Assembly: GCA_044336205.1 (NCBI GenBank)
Contig: CP172318.1
Coordinates: forward strand, 1,736,001 to 1,800,000
Direction: 5' to 3'
Length of the DNA: 64,000 nt
Origin: Ruoffia sp044336205
GTDB lineage: Bacteria > Bacillota > Bacilli > Lactobacillales > Aerococcaceae
Below the pieces are notes generated by a model. It made no database searches. It was given only the letters and a program-made list of their open reading frames with translations, and was not told the origin of the DNA. Positions within the stretch are counted from its first letter, which is position 1; the number at the start of each line of letters is the position of its first letter. Both the position numbers and the translations under genes were made by a program. Of the stretch, positions 1 through 10,090 are shown piece by piece.

Positions 1-1302
1 AGAATAGCTCGAGCCCATTCATCTATAATGAACACAATCCAGACACCGACAAGTCCATAAGACAAGTGAATACCGATAAGATAACTCATTGGAACGGTGA
101 ACAAGGAATGTAGATGCGATCGATATGGCGGTTGGAAACTTCACATCTCCAGCTGTATTCAATGCACCAATTAATATCTCATTGCTCAATCTTCCTGGTT
201 CCAAGATTATACTTATCCAGATTAATTGTAAGACAATCTTTTGGATGTCTGTGTCTTTAGTGAGCCAGCCAATAATCCAAGGGCTTATTAGAGCTAATAC
301 TAATGACAGTCCAAAGGCTAATATGACAGATTTCACTATTAGTTTGATTGTATAGTCACGCGCATAATCTTTCTGCTTTAATCCGATATATCGGCCGATA
401 ATAATTTGGTTGGCTTGAGAGATAGCTGCCGCAATTGTAAAGATAACACCCGTAATATTTTGAGTATAGATCTTACTAGTTACCATTACTGCCCCAAATG
501 AAGCAATAATCCCTGTAATAATTGTTTGTGAACTGGTGTAAGAGATGTTCTCTAAGGCTGATGGAAAGCCTAAGTCCAAAATAGCCCGAATAGTCTTTCC
601 TTGCAACCTCCAAGAAGAAAAGGCCTGCTTGTAGTCCGGTAAGAAGTGATAAAATGCTAGCATCAAAAAAATCATACCAATGAAACGCGCAATCAAAGTA
701 GATACAGCCACACCATGGATCCCAGATCCTAACAGTGTTATCTGGGTAAACAAGACAATATAGTTACCCAAGATACTTAATATATTGGTTGCGATTGACG
801 CGATCATAACGATTCTAACATAAGTAAAACTTCTGAATATCGAACCGAAACTCGTCATGACTGATTGGAAGATCAAACTCACTGACACAATAGCCAAATA
901 ATTATAGGAACTGTCGATTAATTCTTGCGGCGTTTGGATCCAGCTAAGCAACTGTCTTCCAAACAGTAAAAAAACTGCACTCATTATTATAGAGATAATA
1001 ACATTAAGATCGACACCGTGGCGAATAATCAAGCTCACTTCTGATTGATCATGCGTTCCAGCTGTTTGCATGAGTAAGATACCACTTCCTAAGGAAGCAA
1101 TACCCAGTATCATCAATCCCACATTAATTAGTTGATTGGATAGCCCTGTCGCAGCAACGGATGCGTCGCTATATTGACTCAGCATTAACACATCGATACT
1201 TCCTAACAACATACCAAACAATTGTTCAATCACAATCGGAAAGAACAACTTCCGAAACAAGGGAACTATCGGCCTTTCGTCTATCTTTAATTCTTCATTC
1301 AT
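1..1302 (-). CDS. MATE-family multidrug/Na+ antiporter, frameshifted and cut by the window edge
   Basis: An integral-membrane exporter of the MATE type that would expel drugs or metabolites in exchange for Na+ or H+. The uninterrupted frame (start 1302) has the long run of hydrophobic helices typical of the family, but its last 27 or so residues are polar and end at a stop near 19. Shifting frame by one base near 98-107 restores a normal hydrophobic MATE helix (FTVPMSYLIGIHLSYGLVG...) that runs open to base 1. The gene therefore has a single-base indel, or a base-call error, close to its 3' end and continues beyond the window. It is the last visible gene of the minus-strand sugar-ABC operon, 23 bp after the DUF624 gene. 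The substrate cannot be told from sequence. Confidence 0.85.
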
Positions 1303-1325
1303 AATTCACCTCTACTCAACAAATT

Positions 1326-1988
1326 TTATAGATAATACAGTACATCTTCTTTACTCATCAGTGTACGGCTTTGTTTCAATTTTTTCTTACTTTTCTTAGC
1401 CATTAAAACATCTTCTGTTATTAGTTGAACCAAGAAAACTGGGAAACTCACACCTAAAAATAGGATGACTCCTGGAAGTTGGTTAACTAAACTTCCCCAT
1501 AATACAAAGATTCCAATTAATGCTAAAGTTCGACGCATATGACAAACCATAAAGCGGAAAGGATTGGTCACTGTCTTCCATATTGGAAGATCGTAATGGA
1601 CGAATAAACTAAAGACCAATACCGATGCCAATAGGATGACTATAGTTGCAACAAGAACAACTAATGACATGGATACAATCCAATAATTATTCATAGCCAG
1701 TAGATACCGGTAATCCACCCATGCAACTAAGATCATAAGTATATAGATATAACCAATACTATTGGCAGTAACAAAATCTTGCTTATAATAATGGCAGAAG
1801 CTAGAAAATAACTTTATATTTTTATTCCCTAATTGATATTGACGAATCACAGCAAAGATGGCTGATGTAGCTGGAAAAATACCAAAAAAGCCAAAACCAG
1901 CAATAGAAAAGATAATCCATAAAAAATTCAATACTGTTAACCGATATACCCATTCCCCAAATTGATTCAAGTAGTTTTGAAACTTCAT
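1326..1988 (-). CDS. DUF624 (YesL-like) membrane protein
   Basis: A 220-residue integral-membrane protein with about five hydrophobic segments and a short basic, lysine-rich C-terminus. The N-terminal pattern, with an amphipathic start followed by a FLWI-type helix and a GFFGIFPAT loop, matches DUF624/YesL proteins. These are commonly encoded next to LplABC-type oligosaccharide ABC transporters in Firmicutes. Their function is not established; an accessory role in sugar uptake is inferred from this recurring linkage. Here it lies 36 bp after the metallophosphoesterase and just before the MATE gene on the same strand, so it is probably cotranscribed with them. Confidence 0.8.
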   Translation of the reverse strand: MKFQNYLNQFGEWVYRLTVLNFLWIIFSIAGFGFFGIFPATSAIFAVIRQYQLGNKNIKLFSSFCHYYKQDFVTANSIGYIYILMILVAWVDYRYLLAMNNYWIVSMSLVVLVATIVILLASVLVFSLFVHYDLPIWKTVTNPFRFMVCHMRRTLALIGIFVLWGSLVNQLPGVILFLGVSFPVFLVQLITEDVLMAKKSKKKLKQSRTLMSKEDVLYYL

Positions 1989-2024
1989 TCGACATTTCTC
2001 CTTATTATCTATTCATAGTTATTC

Positions 2025-2906
2025 TTAAAATTCTTCTAGTGTTTTTGTATAAGTAGTCATACCCTCTTCATTGATCTCGATAATTCGAGCTCCACGTGCC
2101 ATATCACCATAACATTGATAACCACTTACTTGCCCATAAACTAATGGAATACCATGATGAATACCTACAAAGTTATTCTCATGATCATGGCCACAGAAGA
2201 CCCCACCAATTTGTCCGTTCATATAGAGTGATGCAAATAAACCAGTATTGATATATGGTGCTGAGATCATATCATTGGTCTCATTACATTCACCTGAAAC
2301 AATATTTTCAGCTGCTTGCCAATATTCTGGTAATGGAATATGTGTCATTACTAAGTCAGTCTTTCGGTGATTGTCACGGCGGTATTGTTGTGATACTTGA
2401 TTGAACCATTGAACTTGTTCCGGTTGAATCCAATCGTATATTCCAACTGGAAGTGGTGCGTCTGAACCCGTGTCGAATACATAGAGGACACTTTGGACTG
2501 ATTTCCCTGAAGGATCAAAAATCTCCACCGTATAACTTTCTCGGTCATTCACAACTTGGCTGTTCTGTTTGGGAACATGGTGGTGTAAGATACTTTCCAT
2601 ACGTCGCATGTCAGATCTTACATATTCATCTTCTGAATCATGGTTCCCATAAGTAATCGCAATCGGAACATTATATTGGTTGAAGCATTCCAGCAATTCA
2701 CGATAAACTTCCATCGCGTTAGGAACACCGTCACTCCACATTAAGTCTCCTGTGAGTACAATTAAGTCAGCATCTAGTTGAGTAAATGCTTTCTCAATCA
2801 GTTCAAAGGTCTTGTAATCATCTTCTGCATATGGTTTTGAGCCAATATGCAAGTCAGTTAGTTGAACAATTCTAAAACTTTTATCTTCTCTATATCTCAA
2901 TCTCAT
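2025..2906 (-). CDS. Calcineurin-like metallophosphoesterase
   Basis: A 293-residue cytoplasmic phosphoesterase; no signal peptide or membrane helix is visible. All the dimetal signature motifs are present in order: DLHIGS (about residues 17-22), GDLMWSDG (about 57-64), GNHDSE (about 92-97), a THIP histidine (about 189-192) and GHDH (about 239-242). It belongs to the Icc/YkoQ-like branch, with a C-terminal strand region. It starts 12 bp after the stop of the upstream lplC-type permease and precedes the DUF624 gene. Membership of a sugar-ABC operon that lacks glycosidases suggests it removes a phosphate or phosphodiester from the imported compound; this is inference. Confidence 0.88.
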   Translation of the reverse strand: MRLRYREDKSFRIVQLTDLHIGSKPYAEDDYKTFELIEKAFTQLDADLIVLTGDLMWSDGVPNAMEVYRELLECFNQYNVPIAITYGNHDSEDEYVRSDMRRMESILHHHVPKQNSQVVNDRESYTVEIFDPSGKSVQSVLYVFDTGSDAPLPVGIYDWIQPEQVQWFNQVSQQYRRDNHRKTDLVMTHIPLPEYWQAAENIVSGECNETNDMISAPYINTGLFASLYMNGQIGGVFCGHDHENNFVGIHHGIPLVYGQVSGYQCYGDMARGARIIEINEEGMTTYTKTLEEF

Positions 2907-2918
2907 TCAGTCATACTC

Positions 2919-3821
2919 CTACTCTTTAATTGATCCTACAGTAATCCCTCGTACAAAGTATTTTTGAACGAAAGGATATGATAATAGCATTGGTAATAAG
3001 ACAACAATAATCGTTGCCATCTGTAGTGATTGCCCTGTAATCGTTACTTGGTCTAAGGCTGAATAAGACTGAGCTCCAGTTGAACGAAGGAGGATATCAG
3101 CTAAGGCGCTTTGTTGGGTTAACATCTCCTGCAATAAGGTCGCTAATGGCTTTAAGTTCGCATCTCGAACATAGAAAGTTCCAGCAAACCAATCATTCCA
3201 ATGACCTACTGCAGTGAATAATGTAACGGTAGCTAAAACAGGCGTACTCATTGGTAAGACTAATTTTCTAAAGATATAAAATTCGCTACTGCCATCAATT
3301 CGTGCTGATTCAATTACACTATAGGGGAGTTGCATAAATTGCGTTCTAAGTAATAGAATATTCATCGTTCCATAAAGTCCTGGAATAATATATACCCAGA
3401 TTGATCCTGTTAGACCTAATTCACTCAATACTAAATAATAAGGAACTTGCCCTCCACCAAATAACATTGTGAAAAAGATAAAGAATGTGAAGAAACGACG
3501 TCCTGGTAATGTCTTCACTGTCAAAGCATAAGCTGCCATTGACATCAAGCCAACTCCAAGAACAGTTCCTACAATCGTTCTGAATAATGAAATCATTAAA
3601 CCATTCAATAAGTTCTCTTGTTTAAATACTTCCATATAGTTATCTAAAGTCCACATTCTTGGCCAGAAACCAATCCCACCACGTTGTGCATCCATACCCT
3701 CATTGAATGAGACAGCTAATACGTGGAAAAAAGGAATTAATATAATCAATGCAAAGATTGACAGCAAAGTTATATTAAGCATCTTGGCCCATGTGGGACC
3801 TTGTAAACTTTTACTTTCCAT
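2919..3821 (-). CDS. lplC: LplC/YtcP-type carbohydrate ABC permease
   Basis: A 300-residue inner-membrane permease of the MalG/LplC class with six predicted helices. The EAA loop is visible around residues 185-205 (ESARIDGSS...RKLVLPMS), the contact site for the ATPase. The C-terminus ends in the family-typical YFVRGITVGSIKE, which is diagnostic for the LplC/YtcP subgroup that pairs with LplB and a large binding protein. It lies 72 bp downstream of the binding-protein gene. The substrate is probably a complex oligosaccharide or glycoconjugate, as for other LplABC systems, but this cannot be fixed from sequence. Confidence 0.9.
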   Translation of the reverse strand: MESKSLQGPTWAKMLNITLLSIFALIILIPFFHVLAVSFNEGMDAQRGGIGFWPRMWTLDNYMEVFKQENLLNGLMISLFRTIVGTVLGVGLMSMAAYALTVKTLPGRRFFTFFIFFTMLFGGGQVPYYLVLSELGLTGSIWVYIIPGLYGTMNILLLRTQFMQLPYSVIESARIDGSSEFYIFRKLVLPMSTPVLATVTLFTAVGHWNDWFAGTFYVRDANLKPLATLLQEMLTQQSALADILLRSTGAQSYSALDQVTITGQSLQMATIIVVLLPMLLSYPFVQKYFVRGITVGSIKE

Positions 3822-3893
3822 AATTTAGTTCTCCTTTAAAATGAAAGTGGGAGAAAGGTTATACCTTCACCCACTTACTTGCTAAGTTAATGA

Positions 3894-5594
3894 TTAGAAT
3901 CTAACCGTGTCACCTTCAGCGCGTTTTTGTTCCACAAAGTCGATAAATTCATTTAATCCAGATGCTTCTAAGTTAGCAAGTGTTTCGTCTAAGATTCTTT
4001 GAGCTTCTTCCGTGCTACCAGCATAGTACATACGTAGAACATCTTCTTGGTATCTAGCTAAAGCTGTCGCAAGTGTTCCTTCGTCTCCTTCGAATTCGAA
4101 TAGGTAAGATTGAACAGACAATCCATCTTCAACACGGGCATTCTCGAATTGCTCATCAAAGTTAACTAATTTCTCAATTTGTTTTCCAGCTAATTCTTCA
4201 ACACTGTCCGCACGCGCGTTATCGCCCCAGCTTGCTTCACCGAAGTCTGCCATATTATCCAAATCAGTGTATCCTAAGTGCTCTCCCCAAAATGAACGAA
4301 CACCACGGAATCCACGTAACTTCGCTTGATCAGGATTCGTCTCGTATTCTTCAATCACTTCTGGTAAGACAACTGGATTACCATTCTCGTCTAATTCATA
4401 ATCGCGACCTTCAATTCCGTAGAAGTATAATAACTTTCCTTCACGACTAGCCATCCAATCAGCGAATTGCATTACTTCTTCAGGATTCTCTGTTGTTGAT
4501 GGAATTGACCAACCTGCATAACCTGACTTATAAGTAACAACCATCTCATCTGAACCATCAACACGGTTCAAGTCACCCAATGGAATATATGACAAGTCTG
4601 AGATTTCTGGTCGGTATGAATGAATATCTGTAACAATACCGAAAGACCCGTTAATTACACCTTCTTGAGCGCGTGTCTCATTCATTGTGTAATATTCTTG
4701 ATTCATTAAGCCTTCTTGCATATATTGGTGTACACGGTTCACACGTTCCATTAATACTGGTGATTGAGCTTCGTGTAAGATATTTCCTTCTTCATCTTCC
4801 ATGAATGGCTCACCTGTTGATCCTGTCCACATTAAGTCTTGATATAACCAAGGTCGTTCAGAACCACCCCAAACTGTTGGACCAAAAACTGTTATAGGAA
4901 CTCCATTATCATCAGTGAAGTTAGCTGCTTGAATTTCTTTACCTAATTCATAAAGTTCTTCAGATGTATCAATCTCACCGTATTCAACACCTAATTCTTC
5001 AGCAATATCTGAACGAATATATAATCCACCGATTTGCGGGTTAACAGGCTTTTGTGCCCCTTCACGTTGGATTGCCATATGCATTAAGTATGAAGCTCCG
5101 CCCCACTCTTCACGGAACATAATGTTCTCTTCTGTATCAACAGGTAGGTAACCTTCTTCTAAGTACTTGTTATATACTTCTAATCCTTCTTGTTGCATTA
5201 ATGGTGTTAAGTCATGGAACTGCCCTTCGTTAGCTGCTTTTAATAAGAACTGCATCTCTGGACGACCTGAGTCGTTTAAGTAATAAGCTACAAAGTCAGG
5301 TAAGTCACCTGCTGCCAACCCAGCCGCTAATGCTGTAATTGAGTCATCACTTGTCACTGTCTGTAATTGGAAAGTAATTCCTGTTTGACGTTTAATCTCA
5401 TCTAAAATCTCTTGAGGAATCTCAACAGATGCATCTCCTGCCGATTGGAAGATTAATCCTGTAATTGTACGATCAGCTATAAAGTTATCAGACTCTTGAG
5501 CAAGGACTGTTGTTGCTTGTTGAGTGAATAGTGGTGATACAAGTGTCATAGAAGCAGTTAATGTTAATAATGATTTTTTAAGTAAATTTTTCAT
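3894..5594 (-). CDS. Large solute-binding protein of LplABC-type ABC transporter, no lipobox
   Basis: A 566-residue extracellular family-1-type substrate-binding protein. It has a clear N-terminal signal peptide (lysines, a hydrophobic stretch, then an AxA-like site before QESDN around residue 33). Unusually for a Gram-positive ABC binding protein, there is no lipobox cysteine, so it would be cleaved by signal peptidase I and held by other means. The length of about 550 fits LplA/YtcQ-type receptors rather than the 420-residue maltose type. It lies between lplB (26 bp upstream) and lplC. The two LivJ-like proteins in this window also lack a lipid anchor. Confidence 0.9.
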   Translation of the reverse strand: MKNLLKKSLLTLTASMTLVSPLFTQQATTVLAQESDNFIADRTITGLIFQSAGDASVEIPQEILDEIKRQTGITFQLQTVTSDDSITALAAGLAAGDLPDFVAYYLNDSGRPEMQFLLKAANEGQFHDLTPLMQQEGLEVYNKYLEEGYLPVDTEENIMFREEWGGASYLMHMAIQREGAQKPVNPQIGGLYIRSDIAEELGVEYGEIDTSEELYELGKEIQAANFTDDNGVPITVFGPTVWGGSERPWLYQDLMWTGSTGEPFMEDEEGNILHEAQSPVLMERVNRVHQYMQEGLMNQEYYTMNETRAQEGVINGSFGIVTDIHSYRPEISDLSYIPLGDLNRVDGSDEMVVTYKSGYAGWSIPSTTENPEEVMQFADWMASREGKLLYFYGIEGRDYELDENGNPVVLPEVIEEYETNPDQAKLRGFRGVRSFWGEHLGYTDLDNMADFGEASWGDNARADSVEELAGKQIEKLVNFDEQFENARVEDGLSVQSYLFEFEGDEGTLATALARYQEDVLRMYYAGSTEEAQRILDETLANLEASGLNEFIDFVEQKRAEGDTVRF

Positions 5595-5620
5595 GTTATT
5601 CTCCTTTTAAATGTATATTT

Positions 5621-6605
5621 TTACCAAACAGCACTATCGAATTTCTTATCAGCAATACGGTTGACGATGACGGTTAGAACAAGTCCCACCATTCCTTGCA
5701 TTAAACTAATGGCCGTTGAATAACCAAACTGCCCACCTTGTAGACCCGTTCTAACAACATAAGTATCAATAATCTCTGAAACATCTGCGTTACCTGGATT
5801 CTGCATCAAGAAGACTTGATCAAATCCAGCTGACAAGATACTTCCAAGCGACATAATAAACAGTAAGATAATGGTTCCACGAATTCCAGGTATCGTCACA
5901 TGCCACATCTGACGCAACTTACCCGCACCATCTATGGCAGCAGCTTCATAAAGTGACGGTGATATAGCTACAATAGCCGAGAAGTAGATTATCGAATCCC
6001 ATCCTACTTCCTTCCAGAGGTAACTTAAAAAGGTTAATGGGTAGAATAAATTACGATCCATCATCCAGAATTTCGTTCCATCTCCACCAAAGGCAGTAAT
6101 CATCTGGTTAATCAGTCCTGTATTCGGTGCTAGTAAAGCATTCATCAATCCAACCACAACAACCCAAGAGATAAAGTAAGGTAAGTATGTAATAGTTTGT
6201 AATGAGTCACGTAAGCGTGGTTGCTTCACTTCGTTGAACATTAACGCCAACATAATTGGGAAAGGTAAGTATAAGAATAATTTCATTGAACTAATGACAA
6301 GCGTGTTTCGTATATACAACATACTTCTTGGATCTTTGAAGAATTGTTCAAAATACTTGAACCCTACCCAATCACCACCGAACATCCCTTGTGTTAAAAC
6401 CAAATTCTTTGAAAGCTAGAATATTCCCAGCCATTGGCCAATAAGAGAAGACAGCATAGTGGATCAAACAAGGAATTAACATAAAGTAGAATACTTTGTG
6501 TTGTATAAGGATCGACCACAATGATTTCTTAACAGGCTTGTAGTGCTCATCCAATTCAGCTTGAGTACGCAATTCGCCGTTATAAACAATACGTTTTTCT
6601 TGCAA
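5621..6605 (-). CDS. lplB: LplB-type carbohydrate ABC permease, single-base frameshift
   Basis: A permease of the MalF/LplB class, about 327 residues if the frame is restored. The reading frame from 6605 gives the N-terminal 75 residues and first helix (ending ...NILAFKEFG). It then runs into a stop, while the rest (GMFGGDWVGFKYF onward, with an EAA loop around EAAAIDGAGKLRQ) is in the next frame. Removing one base from the four-base A run at 6396-6399 (T run on the coding strand) joins them into a normal family sequence (AFKEFG-LTQ-GMFGGDWVGF). It is either a real loss-of-function indel or a homopolymer error. Because its partners are intact, error or a very recent mutation is likely. Confidence 0.88.
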
Positions 6606-6623
6606 ATCTATCCGCTCCTTTTA

Positions 6624-7760
6624 CTACTTAGCTGCTTGAAGCACACGTGCTTCTTCACCAACAGCAATACGTAATTCAGTGTCCTTATCGAAGAAGTGCA
6701 GTTTGCTATAATGAATACCCAAACGAACCCTTTCTCCAACAGTGAATGAATCCATAGATTGTACTTTGGAGATGACACTACGATTATCAACATCAAAGTA
6801 TATTAAGGTTTCTGCCCCCATTAGCTCCGAGTTTACAACTTCATGGTCAAAGATAAAGTAATCATCATTGGCTTGACCATCTTCTAAAACTTCAATCGAT
6901 TCTGGCCGAATTCCTACAATGACATCTTTATCTACACCGTAACCACCTACAGATAAGTCTTCTTTAATATCTTTTGGAAGTTGAATTGGATGGTCTCCAA
7001 AGTATAATTGTGAACCTTGATTATCCAATGGAATAAAATTCATTGCAGGAGAACCGATAAATTGACCAACAAAAATATTGTTCGGTTTCATATAGATTTC
7101 TCTCGGAGTTCCAATTTGTTGAATAATTCCTTTATTCATAACAACAATTCGACTAGCCATTGACATAGCTTCGGTCTGATCATGCGTCACATAGATAGTA
7201 GTAACACCTAAACGGCGGTGTAACTTTGTAATCTCAGCACGTGTATGGAAGCGCAGTTTAGCATCCAAGTTCGATAAAGGCTCATCCATTAAGAACACTT
7301 TAGGTTCACGTACAATCGCACGTCCTAAGGCAACACGTTGACGTTGTCCTCCTGATAATTCAGCTGGTTTACGGTCTAAGTAGTCTTCAATATCCAGAAT
7401 TTCTGCCGCATTTTTCACTCGACGTTTAATCTCAATTTTATCTTCATCACGCATCTTCAAGCCAAAGGCTAAGTTATCAAAGACTGTCATATGTGGATAT
7501 AAGGCGTAGTTCTGGAATACCATCGCAATATCGCGTTCTTTAGGATGCAAATCGTTTTGTTTTCGGCCATCAATTAGAATCTCTCCAGAGGAGATATCTT
7601 CCAAACCAGCTAACATTCTTAATGTTGTTGATTTCCCACAGCCAGACGGGCCAACTAGTACAATAAATTCTTCGTCATCAATCTCTAGATTAAAGTCCGT
7701 TACAGCACGGACATCGTCGCTATAATCTTTGTAGATATGCTTTAAGCTAATTTTCGCCAC
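6624..7760 (-). CDS. msmK: Sugar ABC transporter ATPase, MsmK/UgpC family
   Basis: A 378-residue ATPase that energises carbohydrate importers. Visible motifs: Walker A GPSGCGKST (about 37-45), Q-loop, signature LSGGQRQRV (about 135-143), Walker B VFLMDEPLSNLDAK (about 154-167) and switch His in VTHDQTEAM. The C-terminal 140 residues form the TOBE/OB regulatory domain characteristic of MsmK/UgpC/MalK. The start is GTG at 7760, preceded by an AAAGGAG ribosome binding site. It is the first gene of the operon leading to lplB. MsmK-type ATPases often serve several sugar permeases, so it may not be dedicated to this one. Confidence 0.92.
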   Translation of the reverse strand: MAKISLKHIYKDYSDDVRAVTDFNLEIDDEEFIVLVGPSGCGKSTTLRMLAGLEDISSGEILIDGRKQNDLHPKERDIAMVFQNYALYPHMTVFDNLAFGLKMRDEDKIEIKRRVKNAAEILDIEDYLDRKPAELSGGQRQRVALGRAIVREPKVFLMDEPLSNLDAKLRFHTRAEITKLHRRLGVTTIYVTHDQTEAMSMASRIVVMNKGIIQQIGTPREIYMKPNNIFVGQFIGSPAMNFIPLDNQGSQLYFGDHPIQLPKDIKEDLSVGGYGVDKDVIVGIRPESIEVLEDGQANDDYFIFDHEVVNSELMGAETLIYFDVDNRSVISKVQSMDSFTVGERVRLGIHYSKLHFFDKDTELRIAVGEEARVLQAAK

Positions 7761-8089
7761 TTAATTACTCCTTTAATTTTTGTTTTGCTTTAATAAAAAC
7801 AATAAATGTTTGCTTTTTTGTTTCTAAAAGAATCATACAAGGTGGAAGTAAATTTTCTGTAGATTTATTGTAAAAATTGCATAATTCACTAAAATTTACA
7901 TTAATATCTCCTTGAAAATGATTCCACATTATCACATTAATGTTATTATCATTGCCTTTTACGAAAAATAACCATCATAATATAGTTATCAACTATATTA
8001 TAATCCAAAATCATAAAGACCTTGACACTCTAATGTAAAGCAAAAGTAAAACAAACATATGCCTTTTAAATCAAAATAAATTCAAACAC
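7761..8089. other. AT-rich intergenic region upstream of msmK
   Basis: About 330 bases with no credible gene. It must hold the promoter of the minus-strand sugar-ABC operon. The only clear element I can assign is the AAAGGAG ribosome binding site just upstream of the GTG at 7760. No catabolite-responsive element or obvious operator palindrome was found. Confidence 0.5.
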
Positions 8090-8125
8090 AAAAAATCCCC
8101 GATAGATTGTTAACAATCTATCGGG
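8090..8125 (-). terminator. Intrinsic terminator of the P1B ATPase gene
   Basis: A perfect 12-bp inverted repeat (CCCGATAGATTG / CAATCTATCGGG) with a 4-base loop, followed on the minus strand by a T6 run. It lies 20 bp after the stop at 8145. Confidence 0.9.
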
Positions 8126-8144
8126 AGTATTTAGTATAGCTATA

Positions 8145-10013
8145 TTAGGCTGTTTGTGAATTAGTTTTTATTTTGGCTTGTGTTTGGTCTTTCTCTGCTA
8201 ATAGGCGTAAGCCGTTCAATATAACGAGAATAGTTGATCCTTCATGAAAGACAACACCCATAGGTAAGTCTAACCAGCCTACAATATTCAATATTACTAA
8301 GATTACAATGACAGCTATTGAGAAGAACACATTGGCTCTAATAATTGAATTCAGTTTCTGGCTCAACTCGTAACTATAGTACAACTTACCCAAGTCATTC
8401 TTTACAATAACGACATCAGCTGATTCCATCGCTACGGATGAACCAGACCCCATAGCGATACCAATCTCCGCGTTCGCTAAGGCTGGCGCATCATTGATCC
8501 CATCACCAATCATTCCCACAATATGACCTTTGGCTTGTTCTTCTTGAACTAAATTAATCTTGTCCTCAGGCGTACATGATGCTTTAAATTGTTGAATACC
8601 CACTTCCTTAGCGACAAGTTGAGCAACTTGTTCATTATCACCGGTAATCAGTTGAACATCAATGCCTTCAGATTGAAAACCAGCGACAGCATCTTTTGCT
8701 TGTGGACGTACTTGGTCTGCTAATACAAAGTATCCGATAATTTCTTGATGACGTCCTACAAAAATCGTTGTATAGCTATGTTGACTATGTTTTCGGTAGT
8801 TATGAGGGTCCTTGAAGTTTTCAAAGGCTGACGGCTTACCTACCACGATATTGCCTTTTTTAATTCCCACACCTGCAATTTCTTCAACCGCTTCTTCCTT
8901 ATTGACTGCTTCTAAGCTTAAATCATTGAAAGATTCACTAATCGCCTCGGCAATAGGGTGACTAGATAATTGTTCCATATAGACAACCTCTTTTAAGCTA
9001 TCCTTATCTAATTCATATTCAACCACTTGAAACTCACCTTCGGTCAATGTTCCAGTTTTGTCAGAGAATAAGATATCCATCGTACTTAAAGCTTCCATTG
9101 CAGCGCCGCCTTTAAAGAGAATACCGTTTTTTGCTCCATTACTAATTCCTGCTAATGTCGCTGGCGTTGCTGAGGCGACTAAGGCACAAGGACTCGCTAC
9201 TGTAAGTAGAACCATCCCTCGGTAGAAAGCCTCTTGGAAATTCATAGAAGAAAATGACATCAAAGCAATGATAAACAAAGGAACCGCTATGAGAACGGTT
9301 ATTACATAATTTGTTTCTAAGTTATCTATGTAGCTTGAGATTTTAGACGGACGACTTTGAGCTTCTTCTACCATTCGAACAATGTTAGAGAAGATGGTTT
9401 GATCACTCGTTTTATTAACTCTTATATGGAAGGAATTTCCTTCATTGATTGTTCCAGCATACACTTCCTCCCCGGCTTCTTTCATTACCGGCATGGATTC
9501 CCCTGTTAAAGCTGATTCATTCACCATAACTTGTCGGTCAACGATACCATCAATCGGCAATTGTGAACCTTTAGATACAACCACCACTTGATCAAGCTTT
9601 AATTCGGATGTTTTAACTTCAGTTACGTCTCCATTATCGTTCAATAATTGAGCAGTTCGAGGGACTTGGCTCATTAATTCTTCAATAGCATTCGTTGATC
9701 GGCTCATAGCAAAGTCTTCTAGGAATTCTGCTCCCGCAAAGATTAATAATAACATAGCACCTTCTGATTCATAATTAATTAAGACTGCACCTAAGGCCGC
9801 CATCACCATCAGTAAGTCCACATTAGGTGATCGTTCTTTCAGAGTTTCTACAATCGCATCCTTCGTTGCGAAAAAACCTAAGAATACAATCGCAATGTAA
9901 AAATACCAGCGACTAACTAATGGCATGCTCATAAAAATAAACCCTAACACTAAGAAAATAGTTCCTACAACTAGGAATTGACCTTCTCGTTTGTTCAGCA
10001 AAAAGTCTTTCAT
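8145..10013 (-). CDS. P1B-type metal-transporting ATPase, SPC (P1B-4) subgroup; Fe(II)/Co/Zn exporter like PfeT/FrvA
   Basis: A 622-residue heavy-metal P-type ATPase. The TM4 metal site reads SPC (in TVASPCALVAS) rather than CPC, the last helix carries HEGST, and there is no N-terminal metal-binding domain. These three traits define the P1B-4 group, whose studied Firmicute members (PfeT, FrvA) export Fe(II), with Co or Zn as alternatives elsewhere. Other motifs: phosphorylation site DKTGTLT, TGES loop, HP dipeptide (SSHPIAEA) and hinge GDGINDAPAL. A PerR-like operator lies upstream at 10091-10105, which fits iron efflux in the peroxide response. The gene is monocistronic with its own terminator. 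Confidence 0.9.
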   Translation of the reverse strand: MKDFLLNKREGQFLVVGTIFLVLGFIFMSMPLVSRWYFYIAIVFLGFFATKDAIVETLKERSPNVDLLMVMAALGAVLINYESEGAMLLLIFAGAEFLEDFAMSRSTNAIEELMSQVPRTAQLLNDNGDVTEVKTSELKLDQVVVVSKGSQLPIDGIVDRQVMVNESALTGESMPVMKEAGEEVYAGTINEGNSFHIRVNKTSDQTIFSNIVRMVEEAQSRPSKISSYIDNLETNYVITVLIAVPLFIIALMSFSSMNFQEAFYRGMVLLTVASPCALVASATPATLAGISNGAKNGILFKGGAAMEALSTMDILFSDKTGTLTEGEFQVVEYELDKDSLKEVVYMEQLSSHPIAEAISESFNDLSLEAVNKEEAVEEIAGVGIKKGNIVVGKPSAFENFKDPHNYRKHSQHSYTTIFVGRHQEIIGYFVLADQVRPQAKDAVAGFQSEGIDVQLITGDNEQVAQLVAKEVGIQQFKASCTPEDKINLVQEEQAKGHIVGMIGDGINDAPALANAEIGIAMGSGSSVAMESADVVIVKNDLGKLYYSYELSQKLNSIIRANVFFSIAVIVILVILNIVGWLDLPMGVVFHEGSTILVILNGLRLLAEKDQTQAKIKTNSQTA

Positions 10014-10090
10014 ATTTGTACCTCCTACTTCAATATTCGACCTATAAATTATGTTTATTATAGCATAACTAAGGCAAAAAAGATAGTTAT

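Noticed and set aside
8145..10013. Copper or cadmium ATPase
   Set aside because: The TM4 motif is SPC, not CPC, and there is no N-terminal metal-binding domain. A separate CopA exists at 44040-46517.
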